A DNA stretch of 64,000 nucleotides from DATJGR01 sp963735085 (lineage in GTDB: Bacteria > Pseudomonadota > Gammaproteobacteria > Pseudomonadales > Azotimanducaceae), in NCBI GenBank assembly GCA_963735085.1, contig CAVTJP010000005.1, positions 1,302,001-1,366,000 of the forward strand, read 5' to 3'. Made by a program: the position numbers and the translations under genes. Positions 1-8,818 of the stretch are shown one piece after another. The first letter of the stretch is position 1, and each line of letters begins with the position of its first letter. Under the pieces are notes generated by a model. It searched no databases. It saw only the letters and a program-made list of their open reading frames with translations, and was not told where the DNA came from.

Positions 1-302
1 ATCCGGCGCCGTTCATGACGATTACGTTCGATGTCGCGCAGGCATGGCGAGGACGTATTCCCGAGGTCGTTCATCGTGACGGCACCGCACGGGTGCAGGT
101 CGTCGAACGGTCTACGAATCCACGTTACTACGCGCTACTGGAACAGCTCGAAGCATTGACCGGCAATGCCGTCGTGCTCAATACATCGTTGAACCGTCAG
201 GGCGAGGCGATCGTTTGTACACCGCAGGACGCACTTACGATGTTTGTTGGATCCGACCTTCAATATCTCGTCATCGAAGACCTTCTGGTGACGAAATCGT
301 GA
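1..302 (+). CDS. Carbamoyltransferase, C-terminal fragment (NodU/CmcH type)
   Basis: Only the last 100 or so residues are present; the reading frame is open to the left edge, so the gene starts outside the window. The visible segment carries the conserved end of NodU/CmcH carbamoyltransferases: a stretch with NTSLNRQGEAIVCTPQDAL, where the Asn-Thr-Ser-Leu-Asn turn is typical of the ATP-grasp-like C-terminal domain. These enzymes transfer carbamoyl phosphate to a sugar hydroxyl. The stop lies 7 bases before a GT4 glycosyltransferase, so the two probably form one operon. The setting beside LPS core genes suggests O-carbamoylation of a core or surface sugar, which is inference from context. Confidence 0.8.
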   Translation, partial: PAPFMTITFDVAQAWRGRIPEVVHRDGTARVQVVERSTNPRYYALLEQLEALTGNAVVLNTSLNRQGEAIVCTPQDALTMFVGSDLQYLVIEDLLVTKS

Positions 303-309
303 CGCTCTC

Positions 310-1419
310 ATGACTGAGCCGCTGCGTGCGTTGCAGGTCTGCCCCGGCGATCAATCGCCGTTTCTGGAGTTATGTAGAAACCACGCTGCGGCGTTGCAGA
401 GCATCGGCGTGACAACAGATACCGTATTTCTTGGCGCGCCCCGAGACATACGTTGGGAACGGGCCACTTATCTCGGCATCGAGCGCGGTACCCGGCGCAT
501 GGTCGATGCGTTGCGTAGCCATTGCGCAGAACGGACGTATGCAGTCGTGGTGGCACATCGCTATCGCGCGTATCAGGTTGTCAGCCGGGCTCGACTGGCA
601 ATCGAATCAGCGGCCCGCGTTGCCATCGCGCACGAGTTCGGTCTGTTCACGCGTCGCCGCCGGCGCTGGCGGCAACGCCTTGTTGCGAACGACTGGTATT
701 TTGCCGGTGTGTCTGCGGCGGTCGTCGACGCGCTGCGGCGCGATCATTCCGCGTTGGAACGCACGCTGGTGCTACCGAATCCTGTGGACGTCGTCCGGCT
801 GGATGCTGCGAGGCTGTCGCGGCCGGTCGCGCGTGAGCGTCTGTGTCTCGCAGAAGGCGACTACATCGTCGGCGTGGTGGGCCGTTTGCATGCGAAGAAG
901 CGTCCAGTGCTCGCGCTGCGTGGCTTTGCCGCCGCGACAGCGCTGCCGGAAGACGCTCGTCTGGTGTTCGTCGGTGACGGCACGCTGCGCGACGCATTGG
1001 AATCGTTGGTGGTGAGCTTGGGCGTTGGTCACAAGGTGAGCTTCGTCGGCCACGTAGCGGACGCGGCACAATACTTCAACGCATTCGACGCGCTGCTGTT
1101 TGCACCAGGGCCGACGGAGGCATTCGGCATGGCTCTGCTGGAAGGCATGCTTGCCGGCGTGCCGGTCGTTTGCGCCGACGCGCCGGGCCCGCGCAGTGTA
1201 CTGGGTGAAGATGGACTGTACTTTTCCGGGGCCGCGGCCGCGGCAGCAGACGTGACGGATGCGCTGGCGCGCTGCGTCGGCCTGTCGGATGAAGCCCGTG
1301 GTCGCCTGACTCGGCATCAGCGGGTTCGCGCCGAACGTGAGTTTTCGATTGCTGCGGTCGCAGGAATCTATCGGGAATTACTCAGTACGGACGCGGCTCG
1401 CCGGGCGGCCGCGTCTTGA
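310..1419 (+). CDS. Glycosyltransferase family 4 (GT-B fold)
   Basis: A 369-residue GT-B enzyme. The C-terminal nucleotide-sugar half is clear: GVVGRLHAKKRP near residue 186, FVGDGTLRDALE near 220, and an E-x7-E motif, EAFGMALLE, at residues 270-278, followed by GVPVVCADAPGPRSVL. The N-terminal acceptor half is less conserved. It follows the carbamoyltransferase by 7 bases, so it is probably a sugar transferase for LPS core or another envelope glycan; donor and acceptor cannot be read from the sequence. Its last 38 bases overlap the 3' end of the convergent acyltransferase gene. Confidence 0.85.
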   Translation: MTEPLRALQVCPGDQSPFLELCRNHAAALQSIGVTTDTVFLGAPRDIRWERATYLGIERGTRRMVDALRSHCAERTYAVVVAHRYRAYQVVSRARLAIESAARVAIAHEFGLFTRRRRRWRQRLVANDWYFAGVSAAVVDALRRDHSALERTLVLPNPVDVVRLDAARLSRPVARERLCLAEGDYIVGVVGRLHAKKRPVLALRGFAAATALPEDARLVFVGDGTLRDALESLVVSLGVGHKVSFVGHVADAAQYFNAFDALLFAPGPTEAFGMALLEGMLAGVPVVCADAPGPRSVLGEDGLYFSGAAAAAADVTDALARCVGLSDEARGRLTRHQRVRAEREFSIAAVAGIYRELLSTDAARRAAAS

Positions 1420-2278
1420 AGCGGCGGTGCAGCCACAGGTATTGATCCGGATGAGACCGGATGGCGCTTTCTATGATCGAATTGATATGCCGCGCATCCC
1501 GCTCCTCGTCATCGCTCGGGTAGTCGTTGATCTCGCGAATGTGCAGCGACCACGTTTGCGCGTGGGGGTCGCGAAAGTGGCTGATGAACAATATCGATGA
1601 CGCATTGGCTCTTGCGAATCGCGCAGTCGCTGTAATCGTGGCGGCTGGCACGCCGAAGAACGGCACGAATGCCGAGACCTTGCGTCCGTAGTCCTGATCG
1701 GCGGCGTACCACACCGTGCCGCCTTGCTTGAGGCTCCTGAGTATGCCGCGCGGATCGCTGCGTTCGATCACATCGGCGAACCGCCGCGCGCGGCCACGCC
1801 GCATGACGTGCTCGATGACGGGATTCTTGTTGTGGCGATAAATCACGTCGAAGTCGGTGGCGCATGACAACAGCGCACCGGCTAGATCGAGTGTTGAGAA
1901 GTGCGCACCGACGAGCAGCACACCGCGACCGCGCCGCTGTCGCTCCGTCAGCAACTCGAGTCCTTCGATCGAGGTTCGTTCATAGTACCGCTCGAGATTT
2001 CCGAACCACGCGATTGCCGTCTCCACCGCACCGATGCCCGTTGACTCGAAGGTCCGGCGAACGAGTTCGTCGCGCTCGATGTCATTCAGTTGCGGAAAGC
2101 ACAGGCCGATGTTGATGCGTGCGATGTGTCGCCGCGCGTGAGCGAATCGATGACTGAGTGTGCCGATCATTCGACCGAGCCCGAATTGGATGCGCAGTGG
2201 CAGACGCGCAGCTATCCACATCGCACCGACACCGATCCAGGTGAGCCAGTAACGCGGGGTTGCGAGCGTCGATGCCAT
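1382..2278 (-). CDS. LpxL/HtrB-type lipid A late acyltransferase family protein
   Basis: A 298-residue member of the LpxL/LpxM/HtrB lysophospholipid acyltransferase family, which transfers acyl chains to Kdo2-lipid IVA at the inner membrane. The catalytic H-x4-D motif is at His126-Asp131 (HFSTLD), after an N-terminal membrane-anchoring helix with WIGVGAMWIAARLPL. Further family blocks are YAADQDYGRK and YLWLHRRFKTRP near the C-terminus. An in-frame ATG 42 bases upstream exists, but the chosen start at 2278 gives the usual family N-terminus. It is divergent from hldE and overlaps the glycosyltransferase 3' end. Which acyl position it serves cannot be told. Confidence 0.85.
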   Translation of the reverse strand: MASTLATPRYWLTWIGVGAMWIAARLPLRIQFGLGRMIGTLSHRFAHARRHIARINIGLCFPQLNDIERDELVRRTFESTGIGAVETAIAWFGNLERYYERTSIEGLELLTERQRRGRGVLLVGAHFSTLDLAGALLSCATDFDVIYRHNKNPVIEHVMRRGRARRFADVIERSDPRGILRSLKQGGTVWYAADQDYGRKVSAFVPFFGVPAATITATARFARANASSILFISHFRDPHAQTWSLHIREINDYPSDDEERDARHINSIIESAIRSHPDQYLWLHRRFKTRPPGEPRPY

Positions 2279-2291
2279 GGGCGGCGATGTC

Positions 2292-2301
2292 GGTGTAGTG
2301 C
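2292..2301 (-). promoter_or_regulatory. GCACTACACC element upstream of the LpxL-like gene
   Basis: A one-mismatch copy of the recurring element, 13 bases before the acyltransferase start on the minus strand. The flank GAATGCAC-n2-GAATATACGGC matches the alkylsulfatase and SDR copies. If TACACC is a -10, the transcript would start almost at the ATG. Confidence 0.35.
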
Positions 2302-2420
2302 GCCGTATATTCTGGTGCATTCAGCGCGTCCCACAAGGATCTCTGGCAAGGCGCACGCGCGTCGGTGACCGGCCATGCGGCTCTACCTGCTGTGCTAACA
2401 TCGCATCCCGCGAGGCACGC

Positions 2421-3872
2421 ATGCAACCGAACATTCCTTCTTTTCGCAACGCGCGGATTCTCGTGATCGGCGATGTGATGCTCGACCGATATTGGTACGG
2501 GCGTGCCAATCGCGTGTCGCAGGAAGCACCAGTTCCGGTGGTGGATGTCGTATCCACCGAGCACCGCCCTGGTGGCGCCGGCAACGTTGCTTTGAATCTG
2601 GCGGCGCTCGGCATCGACGTGACCCTAATCGGTGTCGTTGGCGAAGATGAAGCGGCGCAGATACTGCGTCAGCAGCTCGCCGCGGCGAACATCCACTTCG
2701 ATTTCGTCGCGCTTGCAGACTGGCCGACGATTCTGAAAGTACGTGTCGTCAGTCGTCGCCACCAGATGTTGCGCATAGACTTCGAAGAACCGATCCGGGG
2801 CGATGTGCAGGCCGCGTTGGTGGAGACATTTCGCAAACACATCGGTGGCACCGACGTTGTCGTGATCGAAGATTACGACAAGGGTACGCTGGCGCAACCG
2901 CGCACCTTCATCGATATCGCACGCGAGTACCGCAAGCGCGTTGTCGTCGATCCGAAGTTCAAGTCGTTCGAGTCGTATCGAGGCGCGGACGTCATCAAGC
3001 CGAACTCGACCGAGTTTATTCACGCGCTGGATCAATCCACAGAACACTCGACGCCTGACCGGTTGGACCATCGCGAACTCGTCGAACAGGCTCGCGAGCT
3101 GGCAGATCGATACGAATTCGGCGCACTCGTCGTAACGCGCGGCGAATACGGCATGACGGTCGTCGAGCGCGGCGGCACGCATCACCACGTGGCTGCTCGC
3201 AAGGTCGATGTGTTCGACGAAACCGGTGCCGGCGATACGGTGGCCGCCACACTTGCAGCTGGTCTGGCGGTTGGCTGCAGCATCCACGAAAGCGCGCTGC
3301 TGGCGAATCTCGCGGCCGGCCTGGTGGTGAGCCAATCCGGTACGGCGAGTGTGACGGTCGATCAGTTGCAGCGTTCAGCGACATGGAACGAACGTGTCGA
3401 TCGCGGCGTGCTGTCGCGCGAGGCGCTACCCGAGGCGATCCAACGCGCCCGCCGCGCCGGCCAACGCGTCGTCTTTACAAATGGCTGCTTCGACATCCTG
3501 CATGCGGGACACGTGGCCTACCTCGAAGGCGCTCGTGCACTCGGGGATCGCCTTGTCGTCGCCGTCAATGACGATGCGTCCGTCGCGCGTTTGAAAGGCG
3601 AGGGACGACCAATCAATGGCATTGCCCAGCGGTTGCGTGTGCTTGCGGCGTTGGCGAGCGTCGATTGGGTGGTGGCGTTCCCCGACGACACGCCGGAGTC
3701 ATTGCTCGAAATCGTCAGACCCGACGTGCTGGTGAAGGGTGGCGACTATCGAATCTGCGATGTTGTCGGAGCCGACATCGTCCGTCGCTACGGGGGCGAG
3801 GTGTGCGTTTTGGAGCACGTACCGAACCTGTCGACTTCGTCGATCATAGACAGTGCGAAGGCGTCCCGATAA
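2421..3872 (+). CDS. hldE: Bifunctional heptose-7-phosphate kinase / heptose-1-phosphate adenylyltransferase HldE
   Basis: A 483-residue fusion that makes ADP-heptose for the LPS inner core. The N-terminal PfkB-type kinase domain (about 1-320) contains GGAGNVALNLAALG and the anion-hole/catalytic motif ETGAGDT with Asp272. The C-terminal cytidylyltransferase-like domain begins near 345 with TNGCFDILHAGH; the nucleotide-binding HxGH is His361-His364. Length matches E. coli HldE (477). The open frame extends further upstream, but ATG 2421 gives the standard N-terminus (NARILVIGDVMLDRYWYG). Its neighbours waaA and the LpxL-like gene act in the same LPS pathway. Confidence 0.96.
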   Translation: MQPNIPSFRNARILVIGDVMLDRYWYGRANRVSQEAPVPVVDVVSTEHRPGGAGNVALNLAALGIDVTLIGVVGEDEAAQILRQQLAAANIHFDFVALADWPTILKVRVVSRRHQMLRIDFEEPIRGDVQAALVETFRKHIGGTDVVVIEDYDKGTLAQPRTFIDIAREYRKRVVVDPKFKSFESYRGADVIKPNSTEFIHALDQSTEHSTPDRLDHRELVEQARELADRYEFGALVVTRGEYGMTVVERGGTHHHVAARKVDVFDETGAGDTVAATLAAGLAVGCSIHESALLANLAAGLVVSQSGTASVTVDQLQRSATWNERVDRGVLSREALPEAIQRARRAGQRVVFTNGCFDILHAGHVAYLEGARALGDRLVVAVNDDASVARLKGEGRPINGIAQRLRVLAALASVDWVVAFPDDTPESLLEIVRPDVLVKGGDYRICDVVGADIVRRYGGEVCVLEHVPNLSTSSIIDSAKASR

Positions 3873-3885
3873 GTCGTCAGCTGAA

Positions 3886-4671
3886 CTACCGAGGCCCGTG
3901 CAGCGTCACGACGTTGTCTCTGAGGTGCGACACATTTGTCGTGCCGACGAGGATACTGGAGACGCCCGGGGTGCGTGCGACGAACTCTAGATTGAGCCGG
4001 CGCTGACGGTCTTCCTGAGCGCCGAAGCCGCTGTCCAGTGACTTCTTGATCAGAACACCGCAGCCGCATTCGCGCGCGCGGGCAATCGTGTCGACCTCGT
4101 CTCGGTGATCGAAGCTCAAGCTCGCCATCACCACGTCACAGACCTCGACGGCTCGGTCGCCACCGGCGACGGACTTGTATGACATGCCGGTTGCTCTGAT
4201 CAGTCCCTGGTCTTTCAGGTGGGCCAGCGCCTGCAGTGTGCCGTAGTGCTCGATGATGTCGATGTCGTTGCCGTCTGAGTGAACCAGCACGACGTCGAGG
4301 TAGTCGGTGTTGAGCAGCCGCAGCGAGCGCAGTACGCTGGCTTGAGTCGCTTCGGGCGAAAAGTCGAAATGCGATCGTCCCGATTCGAATTTCTCGCCGA
4401 CCTTCGTGCAGATGATCCACTCGTGTCGGTGCTCGAACATCAGTTCGCCAAGCCGCTCTTCGCTGGTCCCGTAAGCCGGCGCCGTGTCGATCAGGTTGAT
4501 GCCGAGGTCGCGCGCGACCGCCAGCAGTTCAGACAGAGTGCGCATCGAAGGCAGCGCGGATTTCGTTGGGTATCTGAGACCGTCGGTACGGCCGAATTTC
4601 ACTGCGCCGAGACCGACAAGCGAAACGCGAATTCCAGTGCTGCCGAGCGCGCGATACTGCACCTCATCCAT
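3886..4671 (-). CDS. Aldo/keto reductase
   Basis: A 261-residue TIM-barrel oxidoreductase using NAD(P)H. The AKR catalytic tetrad can be read: Asp62 and Tyr67 in IDTAPAYGTSEERLG, Lys90 in CTKVGEKF, His131 in VLVHSDG. The ATG at 4671 overlaps the 3' end of the upstream FAD oxidoreductase gene by 8 bases, so the two are translationally coupled; a second in-frame ATG at 4695 is less likely. A linked FAD-oxidoreductase/aldo-keto-reductase pair near waaA also occurs, from memory, in Pseudomonas. The substrate is unknown. Confidence 0.85.
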   Translation of the reverse strand: MDEVQYRALGSTGIRVSLVGLGAVKFGRTDGLRYPTKSALPSMRTLSELLAVARDLGINLIDTAPAYGTSEERLGELMFEHRHEWIICTKVGEKFESGRSHFDFSPEATQASVLRSLRLLNTDYLDVVLVHSDGNDIDIIEHYGTLQALAHLKDQGLIRATGMSYKSVAGGDRAVEVCDVVMASLSFDHRDEVDTIARARECGCGVLIKKSLDSGFGAQEDRQRRLNLEFVARTPGVSSILVGTTNVSHLRDNVVTLHGPR

Positions 4672-5854
4672 CCCATGGAGAATCGGCAACGGCAACCCGT
4701 GCCGTGTCGGGCATCGGGTGCGGGACCGAAGATGCTGGCGTCGACAGTGCGGTGAGTACCTTGTCGCCGAGGTGTGGTGTCAACGCAAGCTTGGTGGGCC
4801 AGCAGATCAACACGTTCGATATGGCGGCAACGAATGCTTCATCGGGCCGACCGCCATCCTGCTGGTGTGGCTCCGCGCGATCGACGCGAACCGATTCGAG
4901 TTGCGCGCGTGACAGATCGATCCACGGCAAACACGCAGCGAGTTCCGCGCGCGCATGACGAATCTGCACCGCCGCGCCGCGTTCGGCGCCGCTGTCGGCG
5001 AGTTGTCCTCCGAGATACCACACTCGCGCGCCGTTGCGGTCGGTGTGTGAGGTGACCGTCAAGCGTGGCTGTGAGCTGGAGAGCTGCTCCACACAGTGCC
5101 CGTAAAGCGGTGGCAAGTTTGTATGTCGCAGGATGAGTTGGTGCAGCGGCCGTCGTTGCATGCGCGGGCTTAGTGCGGAACCGTGCGGCAATGCATCGAT
5201 GAGGGCTTCGTTGCCGGCGCCGGCTGCGAACACGAAATGCGATGCGACGATCTCGCTGCGCTGCAACTGAATCGACCCGAGCGTTCCCTGACGGTGGCAC
5301 ACCAGCTGCTGCGCGGTCACGTCGGCACGCAAGACGTATGTGCGTTGCGAATCCGCAAGCCGCCGCAGGAGTGACGGCGTATCGATCACCAGTTCGTCGA
5401 GTTCGTAAACGACGCCTCGAAACCCTCGATCGTCGAATGGGGGCGGAAATTCGGGCTGGTGGAGGCGGCGAACTCTGCCATGCAGTGCCTTACTCGACAG
5501 AAAGCCGGTCAGACGCCCCAGTGGAGATTCGTTGGTGTTCCAGAGATGGCATCGATCGGAAAGCACACGGACACCGCGTAAATCAACATTGCCACTACCG
5601 GCCAGTGCTTCTCGCCACCGCTGCGGCATCGTCGCGATGGCTTCGGACGCCCGAGTCAGTCGTCCGTTCAGCGTGTACTTCAAGCCGCCATGGATCATCC
5701 CCTGCGAGCGGATGGTCTGGCCGTCACCGAACGCGCTGCGTTCGATCAGGATCGCATCGTAGCCGCGGTTGCGCAGCAGATTCAGCAACCACAGGCCTGC
5801 GATGCCGCCGCCGACGATTGCCACGTCCACGCGGATGCGGTTGCGCGTGCTCAT
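4664..5854 (-). CDS. FAD-dependent oxidoreductase (DAO/GlpD-like fold)
   Basis: A 396-residue flavoprotein. The dinucleotide-binding Rossmann motif GGGIAG is at residues 15-20, directly after a beta strand (VDVAIV), and is followed by an acidic residue at the end of strand 2 (LIERSAF). The segment IRSQGMIHGGLKYTLNG resembles the FAD-contact loop of glycerol-3-phosphate dehydrogenase/D-amino-acid oxidase relatives. The open frame runs 372 bases further upstream without a plausible family N-terminus, so the ATG at 5854 was chosen. It is first in a two-gene unit with the aldo/keto reductase. Substrate not recognisable. Confidence 0.82.
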   Translation of the reverse strand: MSTRNRIRVDVAIVGGGIAGLWLLNLLRNRGYDAILIERSAFGDGQTIRSQGMIHGGLKYTLNGRLTRASEAIATMPQRWREALAGSGNVDLRGVRVLSDRCHLWNTNESPLGRLTGFLSSKALHGRVRRLHQPEFPPPFDDRGFRGVVYELDELVIDTPSLLRRLADSQRTYVLRADVTAQQLVCHRQGTLGSIQLQRSEIVASHFVFAAGAGNEALIDALPHGSALSPRMQRRPLHQLILRHTNLPPLYGHCVEQLSSSQPRLTVTSHTDRNGARVWYLGGQLADSGAERGAAVQIRHARAELAACLPWIDLSRAQLESVRVDRAEPHQQDGGRPDEAFVAAISNVLICWPTKLALTPHLGDKVLTALSTPASSVPHPMPDTARVAVADSPWDG

Positions 5855-5945
5855 CGGTACCTCATAGAGTGATGCGAGTATATCAACTGGGCGCGCCTTA
5901 GATGGATTGGCGGGGGTTGGCTTGCCGGGGGATAAATTGGCCGGG

Positions 5946-7292
5946 ATGAACTCGCTGGCAACGGATCGGTCGGCAACGACGTGGCGGGTGCTGTATGCGG
6001 CGTTGTTGGTGCTGGCTTGTCCATTTGTCGTGCTGCGGCTGATCTGGCGCGGCGTGCGCGACCCGGCGTATCGGAACGGCCGACGAGAACGATTCGGCCG
6101 AGTGGATCCGGCCGCGCCAGGAGACGTGATCTGGGTACACGCGGTATCTGTCGGCGAGGTGATCGCGGCCGCGCCGTTGATCCGGCGGCTGATGACGATG
6201 CTGCCGGACATCCGAGTGCTTGTCACGACGATGACGCCAACTGGCGCGGACCAGGTTGCGCGCTTGCTCGGAGATCGGGTGTCACACGGTTACGCGCCGT
6301 ACGACTTCTCGTGGGTCGTGCGGCGATTTCTGACCCGCGTGCGGCCGCGGATGCTGGTTCTGATGGAGACCGAGTTGTGGCCCAACATGGTGCGCATGAG
6401 TGCCACGCGGCGCGTCCCGATGGTGTTGATCAATGCGCGGCTGTCCGAACGTTCGGCGCGCGGCTATCGCTGGATCGCACCGTTGACACGGATGATGCTG
6501 ACACGGCTGACGTGGATCGCCGCACAGTACCCGGAACACGCGCGGCGATTCGTCGAACTCGGTGCACCGGTGGAGAACGTCGAAGTCGTTGGCAGTATGA
6601 AGTTCGACGTCGAGATTCCGAGTGATCTGCGGGACCGCACCGCGGCGTTGCAAGCCCGTTGGGGCGTGAAGGGTCGCCCGGTATGGATCGCGGCGAGCAC
6701 GCACGCGGGTGAGGACGATGTCGTCCTGGCCGCGCACCGGCGAGTACTGCGAACGCTACCCCGGGCTTTGCTGATTCTCGTGCCGAGACACCCAAGTCGT
6801 TTCGACGACGTGTCGCGGCTCGCTGCCGGCCAATTGATTGCCGAACGAATGTCCGGCGCGGTGAGTGATCGGGCGCAGGTGATCGTTGGCGACACGATGG
6901 GCCAGTTGAGTTACCTGTTCGGTATGGCGCAGGTCGCGTTCATCGGGGGCAGCCTCGTAGAACACGGCGGCCACAATCCGATCGAAGCAGCTGCCGTGGG
7001 ACTACCGCTCCTGATGGGCCGCTACGACTTCAACTTCACGGCGGTCGCGGCCGCGTTCGAAATGGCGGGGTGCCTGCATCGCGTTGAGGATGCAGCGGGT
7101 CTCGCTGCGTCTGTTACGGCGTTGTTCGAGGATGCGTCACGTCGGGAGTTCGAATCGCACTGCGCACGCGAAGTTGTAGCATGCAATGAAGGCGCGACAG
7201 AGCGAATTGCCAAACGTCTCGCGGCGATCGAGCGCTCACGGACCCGTGACGGTGGGATTGGTGACCGCGCCCACACGATGCACGGGCTGTAG
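5946..7292 (+). CDS. waaA: 3-deoxy-D-manno-octulosonic acid (Kdo) transferase WaaA
   Basis: A 448-residue GT30 enzyme that adds Kdo to lipid IVA on the cytoplasmic face of the inner membrane. It has a single N-terminal anchor helix (about 13-33), then the family motif HAVSVGEV, in which Glu71 corresponds to the catalytic base. The middle has ETELWPNM and NARLSERSARGYRW, and the C-terminal half has IGGSLVEHGGHNPIEAA, the Kdo-nucleotide binding block. The ATG at 5946 was preferred over an upstream in-frame ATG at 5907 because family members start shortly before the anchor. The last 57 bases overlap the 3' end of convergent tolC. Confidence 0.95.
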   Translation: MNSLATDRSATTWRVLYAALLVLACPFVVLRLIWRGVRDPAYRNGRRERFGRVDPAAPGDVIWVHAVSVGEVIAAAPLIRRLMTMLPDIRVLVTTMTPTGADQVARLLGDRVSHGYAPYDFSWVVRRFLTRVRPRMLVLMETELWPNMVRMSATRRVPMVLINARLSERSARGYRWIAPLTRMMLTRLTWIAAQYPEHARRFVELGAPVENVEVVGSMKFDVEIPSDLRDRTAALQARWGVKGRPVWIAASTHAGEDDVVLAAHRRVLRTLPRALLILVPRHPSRFDDVSRLAAGQLIAERMSGAVSDRAQVIVGDTMGQLSYLFGMAQVAFIGGSLVEHGGHNPIEAAAVGLPLLMGRYDFNFTAVAAAFEMAGCLHRVEDAAGLAASVTALFEDASRREFESHCAREVVACNEGATERIAKRLAAIERSRTRDGGIGDRAHTMHGL

Positions 7293-8645
7293 CGGATCGG
7301 CGTAGCTGTTCAATCGGTCAACATCTTCAGCGGCCAACGTGCCGGCGGTCTGCTTCAGCAACAGTAGATCGCGCACGTAGTTATAACGTGAATCCGCATA
7401 ATCAAACTGCGACAGGTACAGGCGCTGCTGTGCTTGCAGCACGTCGACGATGTTTCGGGTACCCACCTCATATCCGGTCTGGGTTGCATCGAGAGCCGAC
7501 TTGCTCGATTTGATCGCTTTGATACGCGCCTGCACTCGAATTACGTCGGTCGTCACGGCCCGCAACAGATTGCGTATGTTGCGGCTGGTGGTCCACTCCT
7601 GGTTCCGCAGCAACTCGTCAGACTGGAGCAGCCGCGCACGGCCTTCGCGGACTCTCGAATTGGTATAGCCGCCTTGATAGATCGGCATGTTGAACTGCAA
7701 CGCATACGTGCGCGTTTTGGTTTTACCGCCGAGAAAGCTGGGCCCGCCCGTGACCGCGTCGTTGTAGCTAGCGATCGCGTCGACGGTCGGCAGATGACCG
7801 GCCTCGCGTGCGCGGAGGTCACGCTGGGCGGCAACTTGCGCTTCTCGCGCAGACAGTACGTTGGGATTGTTGGCCAGCGCGATGGCAACCCATTGGTCTT
7901 CGTCGACCGATGCGGGATTGACGATTGGCAGAGTCGCTGACAGCTGATCCAGCTCCTGATACTGCGCGCCGGTCAGGGTGTACAACGTTTCGAACTGAAT
8001 CCCTTGGTCACGTTCCGCCTGAATGCGCTGGACGACCACGTTGTCGTATGCTGCTGTAGCGTCCAACACATCCGTAATGGCGACGAGGCCCACGTCGTAC
8101 CGCTGTTGCACCTGCTCCTGCTGACGTTTGACAGCCGCTTCCTGGGCAGAGACTGAATCGAGCGCCGCCTGGCTACGCAATACGTCGAGGTACGCCGACA
8201 CCGCGCGCACGATCAGGTCCTGCTGCGCACCCGTATAATCCTCGGCCGCCTGCGCCTTCAGGGCCTTCGAAGTGCTGTAGGTGTAGTACGCCGCGACATC
8301 GAACAGCGGTTGTACCAGCTGCGCCTGCCAGCTGTGCTGGTTGAATTCGTCGCCAGGCACGCCACGGAGCTGTCCGAAGGTGGGGCTCATCGGGTTTGTA
8401 TCGACAATCGTGGACCCTGGGAACTCGAGCCGGGTATACGACGTCGATCCGTTCAACTCGATGTTCGGCAGCAACGCCGCGCGCGATTGCGGGACGACCT
8501 CCTCGCGCGCTGCATAGTCCTGCTTGGCCGCACCCAGCAACGGATCGTTTTCGAGCGCTGCCTGGTAGACGTCGGTGACGTTGGCGGCGTATGCATTCGC
8601 GGTGCATATCAATGCCGCGGCGAAGATGCCGGAGATGTTCGCCAT
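7236..8645 (-). CDS. tolC: TolC family outer membrane channel protein
   Basis: A 469-residue outer membrane efflux/secretion channel. Residues 1-20 form a signal peptide ending AYA, cleaved before ANVTD. The mature protein begins with DVYQAALENDPLLGAAK, typical of TolC, and has the duplicated helical hairpin layout: the LVQPLFDVAAYYTYS half repeats as FNMPIYQGGYTNSRVREG in the second half, followed by YEVGTRNIVDVLQAQQRL. It is divergent from yqiB-cpdA as in E. coli and would serve RND or type I systems encoded elsewhere, possibly the pump at 39-42 kb. Confidence 0.94.
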   Translation of the reverse strand: MANISGIFAAALICTANAYAANVTDVYQAALENDPLLGAAKQDYAAREEVVPQSRAALLPNIELNGSTSYTRLEFPGSTIVDTNPMSPTFGQLRGVPGDEFNQHSWQAQLVQPLFDVAAYYTYSTSKALKAQAAEDYTGAQQDLIVRAVSAYLDVLRSQAALDSVSAQEAAVKRQQEQVQQRYDVGLVAITDVLDATAAYDNVVVQRIQAERDQGIQFETLYTLTGAQYQELDQLSATLPIVNPASVDEDQWVAIALANNPNVLSAREAQVAAQRDLRAREAGHLPTVDAIASYNDAVTGGPSFLGGKTKTRTYALQFNMPIYQGGYTNSRVREGRARLLQSDELLRNQEWTTSRNIRNLLRAVTTDVIRVQARIKAIKSSKSALDATQTGYEVGTRNIVDVLQAQQRLYLSQFDYADSRYNYVRDLLLLKQTAGTLAAEDVDRLNSYADPLQPVHRVGAVTNPTVTGP

Positions 8646-8672
8646 CGTGAGCCTTCGTAAAACGAGCGCCGC

Positions 8673-8681
8673 AGTTTAGCA
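8673..8681 (-). promoter_or_regulatory. Probable extended -10 promoter element of tolC
   Basis: On the minus strand the sequence TGCTAAACT lies 28-36 bases before the tolC start. It matches an extended -10 (TGn plus TAAACT). No convincing -35 is visible at 16-18 bases, consistent with an extended -10 promoter or one that needs an activator; a perfect palindrome lies about 35-60 bases further upstream. Confidence 0.4.
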
Positions 8682-8714
8682 GATAGTCGTTGCCGCGATG
8701 CACGAAGTGATGTG

Positions 8715-8736
8715 GTCGATCCGAGATCGGATCGAC
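8715..8736. promoter_or_regulatory. Perfect 10-bp-arm palindrome, candidate operator between tolC and yqiB
   Basis: GTCGATCCGA and TCGGATCGAC are exact reverse complements separated by two bases (GA). The palindrome sits in the intergenic region between divergent tolC and yqiB, about 35-55 bases upstream of the proposed tolC -10 element. Symmetric operators of this size are typical of dimeric HTH regulators such as TetR- or MarR-type proteins. No regulator gene is adjacent, so identity is unknown. Confidence 0.5.
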
Positions 8737-8818
8737 TTTGATAAGCGTTCGACCTTGCGGTGGAATGCACCGAGTCTTTTCTCGACTTTGCCGGATGCAT
8801 CGTTAGAATGACCCGCTC

